A stretch of DNA of 64,000 bases from Lachnospiraceae bacterium (GCA_021770615.1 JAETQR010000024.1:1-64000); one strand, 5' to 3'; positions 42,325 through 51,883 are shown, numbered from the stretch's first letter. Notes: generated by a model not told the origin, from the letters alone. Numbers and translations: made by a program.

Positions 42325-42343
42325 TAAACCGTATTACAAATGA
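42325..42343 (+). repeat. attachment-site copy D, degenerate
   Basis: TAAACCGTATTACAAATGA plus the following GGAGGGTTTTTG parallels the rlmH end and its downstream GGAGGTTTTTG. Read in the rlmH frame it would be GKPYYK-stop, like the RlmH end of another species. Right end of the 1.8-kb unit. Confidence 0.5.
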
Positions 42344-42358
42344 AGGAGGGTTTTTGTG

Positions 42359-43297
42359 ATGAAATATGCAATCATATCGGACATACATGGCAATAACATT
42401 GCTTTGCAGAAGGTAATAGATGATGCGAGAAAAAATAAGACGGACGCCTATATTTTTGCGGGGGATTATTGCGTGTGTGCCCCATGGCCAAAAGAAGTGA
42501 CAGAAACACTTCAAAGTATGAAAAATACATTTATTGTTAAAGGGAACGAGGAGAATTATTTAAATATTCATGAGGGAAATGATGGTCAGTTTGAAATATC
42601 CAGATGGTGTAAGCATCAGCTGCACCCGGAGCAGATCGAATGGTTGAACCAGCTTCCGGAACAGTTACAAATAAGGGATGAATATTATAATATTTACATT
42701 ACACATAAATCAGAAAAAGTTATTGGGACGGTTGAATTTGATGAGTTTGGCCCCTGCCTGATTGCAACAAAAAATAAAACTATTCCACATGAAAAAATGT
42801 TGTCTGGGATAAATGATATTCTGGACCAGAATAAGGAGTTTGTGAATGGGCAGGGACAGATACCAAAAGGGATTTATATTTTTGGACATTCTCATATACA
42901 ATGGCATAAAGAAATAGAGGGACACTTATATATTAATCCGGGCTCATGTGGATTGCCTCTGGACTGCGAAAAATTTGGTGCACCATATACGTTGCTCACT
43001 ATAGACAAGAATGGGATCCGTGTTGAAGAACGAAGAGTAAAATATAATGTGTACGATTTGATTGATAAAGTCAAGAGGACTGATCAGTATAAAGAAGCTT
43101 ATGTATGGAGTGAAGTTACTTTTAAAGAGTGGATACATAGCAGGGACCATATAGATTTTTTCCTTAAATATGTAAATGATTATGCGAATAAGATTGGTGA
43201 TGGCAGGCGGCCTTTTGCGAAGGAAACATGGCAGGAAGCATTTGTGCAGTGGAATCGTTTTTCTGAGGAATGCAACAACGAGGGAGAAGGAGAATGA
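42359..43297 (+). CDS. calcineurin-like metallophosphoesterase
   Basis: 312 residues from the ATG at 42359 (GGAGGG upstream). Metal motifs in order: D8xH10 in ISDIHGNN, GDYC, GNEEN and GHSH (IFGHSHIQWH). The late LYINPGSCGLP strand is typical of YfcE/MJ0936-type phosphodiesterases. A C-terminal ~90-residue extension is extra. Substrate unknown; coupled by ATGA overlap to a lipoprotein gene. Confidence 0.88.
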   Translation: MKYAIISDIHGNNIALQKVIDDARKNKTDAYIFAGDYCVCAPWPKEVTETLQSMKNTFIVKGNEENYLNIHEGNDGQFEISRWCKHQLHPEQIEWLNQLPEQLQIRDEYYNIYITHKSEKVIGTVEFDEFGPCLIATKNKTIPHEKMLSGINDILDQNKEFVNGQGQIPKGIYIFGHSHIQWHKEIEGHLYINPGSCGLPLDCEKFGAPYTLLTIDKNGIRVEERRVKYNVYDLIDKVKRTDQYKEAYVWSEVTFKEWIHSRDHIDFFLKYVNDYANKIGDGRRPFAKETWQEAFVQWNRFSEECNNEGEGE

Positions 43298-44565
43298 AAT
43301 ATAATAAAATAATACTTACAATATTTATTTGCAGCGTACTTGTTTTTGTTGTGTCGTGTGGCGGCACCACGGGACGACCGGCAATGCGGCAGAACAATGC
43401 TGCCAGCAGTGGTGCAGTAAGTGGGAGTGTTCTGTCGGAGGGGCAGGCAGAACAGCGTACAGATATAGCAGATATCGAGGCACAGTTAAAGCTTATTGTG
43501 GAAAAAAGGGACAAATGGATGTTGACATGGGATGAGGATGCTTTCAATGATTACAGCGTGACAGATTTTGACCAGAATGGAAAGCTGGAAATCTGCCGGA
43601 GCGAGTACGAAGAAGATATGGGATACAGGAATACCTTCTGGGAAGTCAATGAGCAGAACGATGATCTGATGGAAATCCGATTAGAGAAGAAAAACAAAAG
43701 CGGTTATCTGATCGATACGGATGATGGGTATGGCATTGGATATTATGACCAGGATACTGATACCTGGCATTATATATATCCGCAAGAGCCTTGGCGTTGG
43801 CTTATAGGCGAAAACCGGGATGATTTTTCAGACATGACAAAATCGGAAGAGAAGATAGAAGGTTGCAGCCGTTCCGATGCGCAGACTATTCTCGCCGAAA
43901 AAAGGACTTTTTATTACCGCATCGAGTGGTCGGATCTGGGCAAGGATGATGGCAGTTGGCGAAGGCAATTATCAGAGGATGAATTGTATCAGGAACTGAT
44001 GCGGTTAGCAAAGGAGTTTCGGATCCGTTATATGGACGAGATGGGAGAAGAAGTTGAGAATCCCTATTTCCCGTATCATGAAGAGGAACAGACTGTTCCG
44101 ATGCAGATTTTCTGGCAGAATCATGAAGGGATTACCGGAGAAATGGTATATACCATTTATAAAGTGGCGGTAGGAACAGAGGGAACATTGTATTTCATCA
44201 ATGATACCGATATTAAAAATGTAATTGATACGAAGACAGGGAAAGAGAAACCGCGGTCGTGGTGGGGAGGACAGTTGGATAACAGGGCAAGAGAGTATTT
44301 GTGGGTGACGAAAGATGAAATATATCTGGTCAAGGATTTTCATAAGAATCCGGAGCAGAATGGTTTTGGAAAACTTCTTTTTGACAATGCTATTCCTGAT
44401 ACAGCAATCTGTATCTGTGATCAAAAGGGAAAGAGTCCGGAATTGTCCCTGAAACGGCTGCATGCATGGAAGAAAAATGTAGGATGGATCGGATATCGGT
44501 GTTATGCGGAGGAGTGGTGCAATTACAAAATGCAGCAAAAGGGTTATGAGCCATTTAAAGATTAG
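43294..44565 (+). CDS. hypothetical lipoprotein with VSG-type linker
   Basis: 423 residues; the ATG overlaps the phosphoesterase stop. Lipobox VVSC at ~19-22, followed by a Gly/Ser linker (SSGAVSGSVLSEGQ) and a large globular domain rich in W, D and E (YYDQDTDTWHYIYPQEPW). Attached to the outer face of the membrane. Family not recognised. Confidence 0.65.
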   Translation: MKYNKIILTIFICSVLVFVVSCGGTTGRPAMRQNNAASSGAVSGSVLSEGQAEQRTDIADIEAQLKLIVEKRDKWMLTWDEDAFNDYSVTDFDQNGKLEICRSEYEEDMGYRNTFWEVNEQNDDLMEIRLEKKNKSGYLIDTDDGYGIGYYDQDTDTWHYIYPQEPWRWLIGENRDDFSDMTKSEEKIEGCSRSDAQTILAEKRTFYYRIEWSDLGKDDGSWRRQLSEDELYQELMRLAKEFRIRYMDEMGEEVENPYFPYHEEEQTVPMQIFWQNHEGITGEMVYTIYKVAVGTEGTLYFINDTDIKNVIDTKTGKEKPRSWWGGQLDNRAREYLWVTKDEIYLVKDFHKNPEQNGFGKLLFDNAIPDTAICICDQKGKSPELSLKRLHAWKKNVGWIGYRCYAEEWCNYKMQQKGYEPFKD

Positions 44566-44598
44566 ATTATTAAGAGATTGTAAGCGAGGAGAAACAAC

Positions 44599-46932
44599 AT
44601 GAACACAAAAAGAAAGATATTATCAATCATGCTCGTACTGGCACTTACCGCCAGTGCGGTGGTGCCTCAGATGCAGACGGCCGTTTGGGCCGCAGGTGAG
44701 GCGGCTGTCAGTCGGCAGGAATTTACGTTTACCGATAAGAGTTTTTATACGAAGATAAAAAGTGCGTTGGGAAATGCAGTGGCTGAGTATGATGACAACG
44801 GGCAGAAGCTTAAAGTGGATACGGAGAAAGTTACATCAATCCTGCTGAATAATGCGAACATGACAAAGGGCAATTCCATGGAACAGTTTAACAGCCTGAT
44901 CGAGAGCTGTGAAAAGTTATCAGAGTTGAGGCTGTCTGATTGTACATTGGGTGACTTTGATCTTTCCGGCCTTAATGATAAGACAAGTCTGACGACTTTG
45001 TATGTGGTAGGGAGCAGCCTGAAACAGATGCCTGATCTGAGATTAGCGAACTTAACGACCCTGTGCCTGTCACGGAATATTGCTCTGTCTGCGGATGGTG
45101 CCTGTGATGCATTAACCAAAGAAAATTTTCCAAAGCTGGATCACCTGTATATGGATCGCTGCAGTCTGACGACAGTCCGGTTTATGAAAAAACTGGATCT
45201 AAACAACTTAACCTATCTGTCTTTAGGCGATAACAAGCTTAATGCTTCGGTCATCGACGAGCTGGTTGCCATGAAAGAAAGTTTATCTAAATTAAAGGTT
45301 CTCAACTTTGGGAAATACGTTAAGAGCGCAACGGGGACTCAATGGAACGCTTCCGGCGACAGTATGAATAAGTTAACAGATGCCGAATGGATATCATTCC
45401 TGAATGGTTTTACGGGATTGCAAGAACTTGACTTAAGGGGATGTGGCATCACTTCCCTGGAGGGATTTCAGGGGTACAATGGGAATACGGAAGTCAATCT
45501 GGAGGAGAATACGATCAGTGATTTTGCAGGGTGTGAAAGGAATGATAAACTTAACCTGAAAAACCAGGGGTATAAGATTCCGGGGGAGTTTGTTGAGGGA
45601 CGGGAATATACGATTCCGGAAGAGATGCAGGGGCTGATTCAAAAGGTTTTTGATGAAACGGATGGTTTGTATAGCACTCTCGATCAAAAGTTAAAGTGTG
45701 GTGATAGCTTCTATCGTATTTGCAGTATTTCTGACGATTTAAAAAAGATTACCATTGATGCGGACATACCCCTGAGCAGAACAGAGGTGCTGGTGACCGT
45801 GAGGGGAGGAAAAATAAGCGGATCTACATTTACCGGTACCCTGAAACATGTTCCATCCTATGAGATCCCGCAAGGTCTGACAGCGGAAGTGGGTGATACG
45901 CTTGCCGATGTCACCCTGCCTGCCGGATTTACATGGGAGAACTCCAAACTAAGTCTGGAAAAAGCGGGGGAATATACATATAAGGCGAAATATAAACCAA
46001 CGAGCGAGTCTTATAAATATATCGAAGTTTCAGATATTGATATTCCGGTAACCGTAGCGGGCGGTGTGCCGACGCCGTCGACGCCAACGCCGGCAGAGCC
46101 GACCCCGACACCGGAAGTACCGACCCCGACACCGGCAGCATCAACGCCGGTTCCGATGCCTACCCCAGTGCAAACCCCGGTGCCACAGATGCCGACTCCG
46201 ACACCACAGATACAGACACCGGAACCATCGGCATCAACTGTACTCATACCAACTCCCTACGCACCAGTTTCGACGATGCCGGTGAAGACGCTGAGTCCGG
46301 CAACACCGACGCGGAAGCCGGATGAATCAAAACAGAGCGGAAACGAGATTGAAGAACGCAAAGACCTCTCCCTTCTGCTGGCCACAGGAAAACAGAAAGG
46401 GAAAAGCGGTGTCAGACTGACATGGAGAAAGTGGGAGGGCTGCTCCGGTTATGAGGTATACTGGTCATTTTGTGACGGGAAACGGAACTATAAAAAACTG
46501 AAGACGGTATCGAGCACAGGAAAGCGTGTGGGGGATCATAAAGAACTAAAAAAAGACAGAGCGTACAAGTACTATGTTGCCACATATGAGATCAAGGACG
46601 GAAGAAAGTATTATCTCGCAAAATCTCCGACTATCCATGTGGCGATGAATCGGGAACCGCGAACCAATGCGAAAAGCATTAAACTGAATAAAGGGAAAGT
46701 GACACTAAAGAACAATCAGACCTTTCAGATCAAGGCGTTTGTGAAAAAAGAAAATAAAGACAAAAAGCTTTTGGAACACGAAGAAAAGTTCCGGTATTAT
46801 GTCGATGACAGGAGTGTTGTGGATGTGTCGAAGAAGGGCAGGATCCGGGCCAAAAAGAAAGGTGTCTGTACGGTTTTTGTCATTGCGAATAACGGCGTGG
46901 CAAATAAGATCAAGGTGACGGTAAAAGCATGA
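44599..46932 (+). CDS. secreted leucine-rich-repeat protein with Pro-rich spacer, Fn3-like and Big-like domains
   Basis: 777 residues. Signal peptide cleaved near VWAAG (~residue 33). Residues ~70-330 are LRRs of the classical kind (LSELRLSDCTLGDFDLSGLN...), then a beta module (~410-490), a Pro/Thr spacer built of TPTP repeats (~495-575), a fibronectin-III-like domain (~590-690, VRLTWRKWEGCSGYEVYWS) and a C-terminal Big-like domain (~695-777). No sorting signal. Probably a surface or secreted binding protein. Confidence 0.85.
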   Translation: MNTKRKILSIMLVLALTASAVVPQMQTAVWAAGEAAVSRQEFTFTDKSFYTKIKSALGNAVAEYDDNGQKLKVDTEKVTSILLNNANMTKGNSMEQFNSLIESCEKLSELRLSDCTLGDFDLSGLNDKTSLTTLYVVGSSLKQMPDLRLANLTTLCLSRNIALSADGACDALTKENFPKLDHLYMDRCSLTTVRFMKKLDLNNLTYLSLGDNKLNASVIDELVAMKESLSKLKVLNFGKYVKSATGTQWNASGDSMNKLTDAEWISFLNGFTGLQELDLRGCGITSLEGFQGYNGNTEVNLEENTISDFAGCERNDKLNLKNQGYKIPGEFVEGREYTIPEEMQGLIQKVFDETDGLYSTLDQKLKCGDSFYRICSISDDLKKITIDADIPLSRTEVLVTVRGGKISGSTFTGTLKHVPSYEIPQGLTAEVGDTLADVTLPAGFTWENSKLSLEKAGEYTYKAKYKPTSESYKYIEVSDIDIPVTVAGGVPTPSTPTPAEPTPTPEVPTPTPAASTPVPMPTPVQTPVPQMPTPTPQIQTPEPSASTVLIPTPYAPVSTMPVKTLSPATPTRKPDESKQSGNEIEERKDLSLLLATGKQKGKSGVRLTWRKWEGCSGYEVYWSFCDGKRNYKKLKTVSSTGKRVGDHKELKKDRAYKYYVATYEIKDGRKYYLAKSPTIHVAMNREPRTNAKSIKLNKGKVTLKNNQTFQIKAFVKKENKDKKLLEHEEKFRYYVDDRSVVDVSKKGRIRAKKKGVCTVFVIANNGVANKIKVTVKA

Positions 46933-47062
46933 ATGAAAAGATTATTGGTGAATAATTCAGTTTGCTTCCGTTTATACTAAATAATACCAGGTCTTTACAC
47001 GGCGTGGAAACGCTCCGGAATGAAGATTTTTTGGAAATAGATGAGAGAAAGTGAGAAAGAAT

Positions 47063-47677
47063 ATGTTTCGGATTCCAAAACATATCGGGATCATTCCAGA
47101 TGGTAATAGAAGGTGGGCGAGAGAAAATGGTTTAAAAAAAGAAGAAGGGTATGCGTTTGGGCTGGAACCGGGGCTGGAGCTTCTTCGGACGGCTAAAAAA
47201 TATGGTGTCCGTGAGTTGACATATTATGGGTTTACTGTAGACAACTGCAAACGTCCCGGGGAACAGGTCAAAGCCTTTTCCAATGCCTGTGTGGAGGCAG
47301 TGAAGATGATGGAGCGGGAAAATGTGAGACCATATGTAGTGGGAAATACGAAATCTTCCTGCTTTCCCAAAGAGTTGATCCCGTACACCAGGTTTTTGGC
47401 GCCGGGAAAAAATGATCCGGATGTGATGAGGGTCAATCTTCTCGTAAACTACGGGTGGGAATGGGATATGAAGAATGACTGGGTCTCAAAAACGATCCCA
47501 AGGGTGGATCTGGTGATACGCTGGGGTGGTATGTGCCGGTTATCCGGATTTCTTCCGATCCAGACCGTGTACTCGGATTTTTGTATCATTCAGGATTTGT
47601 GGCCGGATTTTGAGGAGAAACAGTTTGAATATGCGTTGAACTGGTATCAAAAACAAGATGTGACATTGGGAGGATAG
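47063..47677 (+). CDS. short, divergent undecaprenyl-diphosphate-synthase-like protein
   Basis: 204 residues from the ATG at 47063. The start IPKHIGIIPDGNRRWAREN keeps the catalytic Asp motif of cis-prenyltransferases, and YYGFTVDNCKRP and RLSGFLPIQTVYSDF...LWPDF follow the family. It is ~40 residues shorter than UppS and the usual RTSGExR motif reads RWGGMCR, so the metal-binding Glu is replaced by Met. It may be inactive as a synthase or have another role. The true uppS should lie elsewhere. Confidence 0.8.
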   Translation: MFRIPKHIGIIPDGNRRWARENGLKKEEGYAFGLEPGLELLRTAKKYGVRELTYYGFTVDNCKRPGEQVKAFSNACVEAVKMMERENVRPYVVGNTKSSCFPKELIPYTRFLAPGKNDPDVMRVNLLVNYGWEWDMKNDWVSKTIPRVDLVIRWGGMCRLSGFLPIQTVYSDFCIIQDLWPDFEEKQFEYALNWYQKQDVTLGG

Positions 47678-47709
47678 AAACAGGATGGACAGGGCGTCCA
47701 TCCTGTTTC
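47677..47709. terminator. strong terminator between convergent genes
   Basis: 14-bp perfect stem GAAACAGGATGGAC / GTCCATCCTGTTTC with a 5-base loop. Confidence 0.85.
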
Positions 47710-47727
47710 CTTCTGATAGCCGGGAAT

Positions 47728-48180
47728 TCAAAGGTAAGGCTGAAGTGCTTTCCGGAGTTCTTCTTCGATCGTGATCAGCCGGTGGCAAAAGTCTTTTGCG
47801 TCATCATTCGCTGCCTTGTACTGATTTAAATATTTGTGAAGGGATTTTATCCCCATGTCGCAGCCGTCAGTGATCAGGTCAGCTACAGTGGCATCGCTGT
47901 TATCCATTCCGATCTTCATATTTGTTTTCAGCCATGACATACTTTTGGCAAGAGGGTTTGGTTCTTTTTCTTCGCTGTCTTTGCGCATCAGTTGGTCGAA
48001 GATCTCGTCCCGCAGTTTCTCATGGTGTCCTTTGCTTTCCGTAAGGATCTGTTTCATATGAGGATCATTGACCTTTTCCAAAACCTCATCAAGAGAGGAA
48101 ATGGCCATTTTTGTACCGGCATCGCATTCTTTGAGTAATTCAATGGAATCATCATTTTCTTCATTATTTTCTGTCGTCAT
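47728..48180 (-). CDS. helical-bundle protein, DUF2383/ferritin-like
   Basis: 150 residues from the ATG at 48180, with GAGG eight bases upstream. All-helical with regularly spaced acidic and histidine residues (ELLKECDAGTKMAISSLDEVL, HMKQILTESKGHHEKLRDEI, KFCH-like end). The arrangement resembles the DUF2383/PA2169 ferritin-like family. Possibly spore- or stress-related; function uncertain. Confidence 0.55.
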   Translation of the reverse strand: MTTENNEENDDSIELLKECDAGTKMAISSLDEVLEKVNDPHMKQILTESKGHHEKLRDEIFDQLMRKDSEEKEPNPLAKSMSWLKTNMKIGMDNSDATVADLITDGCDMGIKSLHKYLNQYKAANDDAKDFCHRLITIEEELRKALQPYL

Positions 48181-48302
48181 AAAGAGCACCTCGGTTCTGT
48201 TTTTGATTAGTATACCCGGATGGACGAAAAATATTTGAATTGAGAAAGCATGTGAAATATGGTAAACTGTAGAAAATATGTGAAGTGGGAAAGGTGAAAA
48301 TC

Positions 48303-48725
48303 ATGAAAAGATTTAACTGTATCGTCGTATTTAATGATGACAAGACAAAATTATTGTTCTGCAAAAGGACAAAAGAGCCTTTTAAGGGCTGTTACAATTT
48401 TGTCGGGGGAAAAATAGACGATGGTGAAGACAGCATGAGCGCTGCCTACAGGGAATTGTACGAAGAGACAGGTATTTCTTCTAATGAGATCCGATTATTT
48501 CATTTTATGGATTTTACTTATTATCACCAAAACTTTATTTTGGAATTATATGTGGGGAAATTGGCAGTCCGGAAAGAACTGGTCGAAGAGGTGAATCCAC
48601 TGGAATGGCTTTCCTTAACAGAAGATTTTGCTGATCCGGAAAAGTTTGCGGGAGACCAGAATATCGCCCATATTGTGAATGTGGCATTAAAGTATCCTCT
48701 GGAGGAGGGAAAACACGGAGGCTGA
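48303..48725 (+). CDS. NUDIX hydrolase
   Basis: 140 residues. The Nudix box is GGKIDDGEDSMSAAYRELYEETGI (read from residue 36), preceded by LLFCKRTKEPFKGCYNF as in MutT/8-oxo-dGTP enzymes. It hydrolyses a nucleoside diphosphate linked to another group; substrate not definable. AAAGGTG upstream; the next gene begins two bases after its stop. Confidence 0.88.
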   Translation: MKRFNCIVVFNDDKTKLLFCKRTKEPFKGCYNFVGGKIDDGEDSMSAAYRELYEETGISSNEIRLFHFMDFTYYHQNFILELYVGKLAVRKELVEEVNPLEWLSLTEDFADPEKFAGDQNIAHIVNVALKYPLEEGKHGG

Positions 48726-48727
48726 AA

Positions 48728-49363
48728 ATGAAGAAACGGAAAAAAGTGATCGCGTTGCTTGCCATTGTGGCAGTGGCTGGGATCGCAGCATTGGTTTTTA
48801 GAGTGAGCGGAATTTATGATCCGGACAATAATGTACCGGGAAACAACCAAAATGTCACATGGTATATCCGGGAGCTCGGAGCACAGGCATATGGGACGAT
48901 AGATGAGGCAATGAAATCTCATAATGAGAATTACGAAAAAGAAAAGGTGCTCTATATGGCGCATACAGGAAATGTGGCCAGGGTATTTATGGTAAACGGA
49001 GACGAAGTGACCGGGTACGAATTTATCGTAAAAGAAGAAAAATATCATTACGTAGGAGAACGAAAACTGATCATAAATGGAATGGGTTCCGAAAAAGAAT
49101 ATGAATGGGAGGCGACGCTCCGCTCGGATTTGAGCTACAGCACGAAAACGAGTTATAGAAATATCATTAATATCGGGACAAAATATATGATTTGCCCGGC
49201 ATGGGGGGTCTCGGACAGGGAACAGGTGAGAAAGGTGACCTTTGACGGGCAGGCAGTCGATGAAGTCGTTGAGTTCTCAAAAGGTCAGGAGACGTATTAT
49301 CTCTGGATCATAGACGACCTGAAAACGAAAAATAATGCAGTGGATGTTGTGATCCGTTTTTGA
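48728..49363 (+). CDS. membrane-anchored or secreted hypothetical protein
   Basis: 211 residues. Basic start MKKRKKVIALLAIVAVAGIAALVF is an uncleaved signal anchor. The exported part has beta-strand-rich sequence (TGYEFIVKEEKYHYVGERKLIING). No domain recognised. In an operon with the NUDIX gene and a lipoprotein gene. Confidence 0.6.
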   Translation: MKKRKKVIALLAIVAVAGIAALVFRVSGIYDPDNNVPGNNQNVTWYIRELGAQAYGTIDEAMKSHNENYEKEKVLYMAHTGNVARVFMVNGDEVTGYEFIVKEEKYHYVGERKLIINGMGSEKEYEWEATLRSDLSYSTKTSYRNIINIGTKYMICPAWGVSDREQVRKVTFDGQAVDEVVEFSKGQETYYLWIIDDLKTKNNAVDVVIRF

Positions 49364-49383
49364 AAGGAGGCATCACGATAAAA

Positions 49384-50805
49384 ATGAAGAAAATAATTTC
49401 TTATCTGGGTTTGTTATGTATCATGTCCGTGCTGGTATCCGGCTGCGGCGGTGAATTTGCAGAAGATCCGCAGTGGCAGGCGGCATCGGGAAGCGCAGTA
49501 TCCGGGGAGGCGGTGTCAGGGGATTCTGTGTCCGGAGAAGCTGTCCGCCCGGATGGGACGGAGAAATCCGGGAAGGAAAAGGATTCTACGGACATGCCTC
49601 TTGAGGATCATCAATTTTGTTCGGCAAACTGCCTTTATATGGCAGATAGTGATAAGAATGAATTGATACAGTATTGTATAAAGACAGGCAAGGAAAAGTC
49701 ATATGAAGTAAAAGGACTTCTCGGCGTGCTTCTTGTGGAAAAGGACAAGATCTATTATACGAAGAGTTTCTGGGATGGTGAGAATGAAGATGGAGAGCCG
49801 GAAGATCAATACCGGATCTGCAGCATGCCGATCGTTTCCGGGGAAGATGGTTTGGAAAAGCCACTTGTGCAAAAAGAAGAACGTCTGGAGGATATACCGC
49901 CGCTCTCGTATGAAAACTATCCGCTGATGGATGAAGAGTCGATTTATTATATTCCATATGGTTCACAGGGAATGATACAGTATGACAGGAAAGAGAAAAA
50001 AGGAGAGGCCGTACCGTTAGAATATTGTACAGGAGTTGAAAAGCGAAAAGAAAAAACTATTTTTTATAGTGATACGGATGATGGGGATATCATCGGAGTC
50101 CGGGATAAAAACACGGGAAAGATGATCAATATACAACTGCCTGAGAAGGAGAATGAGGATTGGGATAGTGCAGATTCGGTTACTGCGTCTGCCGATGATG
50201 GTCTCTATTACAGCTGGTATTTAGGAGATCCCGGGTGGCCGGAAGTGAAACGTGTGGATTTTTCTACGCAGGATACAACGACATTTGTGACAGAGCGGGA
50301 GATAAAAAGTGTGCTCGAAGAGAAAGCGGGGATAAAAGAAAACTCAGTCAGGGAATGTGCGATGGATCTGGAAGTAGTAGGAGAACGTCTGTATCTTACC
50401 CTGTATCTGGAATGGACAAAAGGGGCATGCTGGAATGTACAGGATGTGATCTTAAGCCGGGAGCTGGGAACAGAGGGAAAACTGCAGTATGAAGAAGGAT
50501 TGACAGAATGTATCCGCAAATACGGAAAGACAAGAAGAGGAGAACCAAAGAAATTTAACGATTATACTTTTGGTGCGAAAGCAAAAGAGGGAGGTATAGA
50601 GGAAATCTGTTATAATGCGGGTTTCTATGCTGCCATCGGAGAGGAACGGGCATATCTGAATCCGGGTACGATGGAATTTCTGGATGGCGAAAAATATATT
50701 CTGTTTGACCGCAAAACGGGGAAAGGTAAGCCGGTTAAAAAGGGCATGCCTGAGTATTATGAGCTCTATTATGACCGTGTATGGGAAGAGGATTATGACG
50801 ATTGA
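49384..50805 (+). CDS. hypothetical lipoprotein with SGxAV repeat linker
   Basis: 473 residues from the ATG at 49384; AAAGGAGG lies 14 bases before it. Lipobox LVSGC at ~16-20, then a linker with five-residue repeats (ASGSAVSGEAVSGDSV), then a large domain with propeller-like strands (NCLYMADSDKNELIQY, DKIYYTKSFW, ESIYYIPYGSQG). Extracytoplasmic; perhaps a beta-propeller. Function unknown. Confidence 0.65.
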   Translation: MKKIISYLGLLCIMSVLVSGCGGEFAEDPQWQAASGSAVSGEAVSGDSVSGEAVRPDGTEKSGKEKDSTDMPLEDHQFCSANCLYMADSDKNELIQYCIKTGKEKSYEVKGLLGVLLVEKDKIYYTKSFWDGENEDGEPEDQYRICSMPIVSGEDGLEKPLVQKEERLEDIPPLSYENYPLMDEESIYYIPYGSQGMIQYDRKEKKGEAVPLEYCTGVEKRKEKTIFYSDTDDGDIIGVRDKNTGKMINIQLPEKENEDWDSADSVTASADDGLYYSWYLGDPGWPEVKRVDFSTQDTTTFVTEREIKSVLEEKAGIKENSVRECAMDLEVVGERLYLTLYLEWTKGACWNVQDVILSRELGTEGKLQYEEGLTECIRKYGKTRRGEPKKFNDYTFGAKAKEGGIEEICYNAGFYAAIGEERAYLNPGTMEFLDGEKYILFDRKTGKGKPVKKGMPEYYELYYDRVWEEDYDD

Positions 50806-50847
50806 GTTTGATACTGTTTAGACATGTTGAGAAAGAGAGTGTGTGCA

Positions 50848-51813
50848 ATGAGCCAGTTGGAGAGAAAACAAAACCGGAAAAAGAGGACGATCTTTTTGGG
50901 CATAGGTGGTTTGGCAGTGCTGTTGACCGTGATGGCAGCAACGCTGGTTCTCCGGCCGGAGACGTTACCCGATCCGATTCCGCCGATGCCGGTACCATCT
51001 CCGGCGGCCTCTGACGAACCGGTAAAACAGCCAGATCCGGATACCGGAGAAACGGTGTCGATCATAAATCCGGAAGGAAATACCCTGCGGGCGAGGATCG
51101 CTCCGCCGCCGGGGTATGAGAGAGTGGAAGCAGAACCGGATAGCCTGGTTTCGTTTTTGCGGGAATATCCTTTGAAGAAGGCGGGGAAGCCGGTTCTTTT
51201 ATATAATGGGGAAGAAAAAGGAAACAGGGGCGCCCATGTGGCAGTGTTCAAACTCCCACTGGAAAAAGAAGACCTGCAGCAGTGTGCGGATACGGTGATG
51301 CGGGTATATGCGGAATATTTTTGGAAAACCGGGCAGAAGGAGCGGATCTCGTTCCGGTTTGTGGACGGCTTTCAGGCGGAATACTCAAAATGGCGGTCGG
51401 GATACCGGATCCGTGCAGAAGGCTCCCGGTCTTCATGGGTACCGGGTGGAGCGTACGACGATTCTTATGCAAATTTTAAAAAATATCTGAGAATGGTATT
51501 TGCCTATGCAAGTACTCTTTCGATGGAGCACGAGTCGAAAAAAATAAAGCTCTCCAAAGTGGAGGCCGGGGATATTTTTCTGGAAGCCGGAAGCCCGGGA
51601 CATGTCGTGATGGTAGTAGATGTGTGTGAATCTGCCGATGGGAAAAAGGCGTTTTTACTTGGGCAGGGATATATGCCGGCACAGGAATTTCATTTATTGA
51701 AAAATCCGTCGCATGAAGAAGATCCGTGGTATTATGTGGAGGACATATCGTATCCTTTGTGGACGCCGGAATACTCTTTTGAAAAAGGAAGCTTCCGCCG
51801 GTTAGATTATTAG
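50848..51813 (+). CDS. DUF4846 family protein
   Basis: 321 residues from the ATG at 50848 (an ATG at 50824 is in frame). N-terminal membrane anchor at ~15-34 and a Pro-rich linker, then the DUF4846 domain: IAPPPGYERVEAEPDSLVSFLREYPLK, a catalytic-like FRFVDGFQAEYSKWRSGYR and a late GDIFLEAGSPGHVVMVVD (Cys-free, NlpC-like GHxxMV segment). Extracellular. The family is found in Bacteroides and Clostridia; its activity is not known. Confidence 0.82.
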   Translation: MSQLERKQNRKKRTIFLGIGGLAVLLTVMAATLVLRPETLPDPIPPMPVPSPAASDEPVKQPDPDTGETVSIINPEGNTLRARIAPPPGYERVEAEPDSLVSFLREYPLKKAGKPVLLYNGEEKGNRGAHVAVFKLPLEKEDLQQCADTVMRVYAEYFWKTGQKERISFRFVDGFQAEYSKWRSGYRIRAEGSRSSWVPGGAYDDSYANFKKYLRMVFAYASTLSMEHESKKIKLSKVEAGDIFLEAGSPGHVVMVVDVCESADGKKAFLLGQGYMPAQEFHLLKNPSHEEDPWYYVEDISYPLWTPEYSFEKGSFRRLDY

Positions 51814-51883
51814 TGTGCCGATGCATTTTTATCAGCCTGACATCGTCAGGCTGCGCACACAGAAGACAGGAAAGGAAAAAGAG

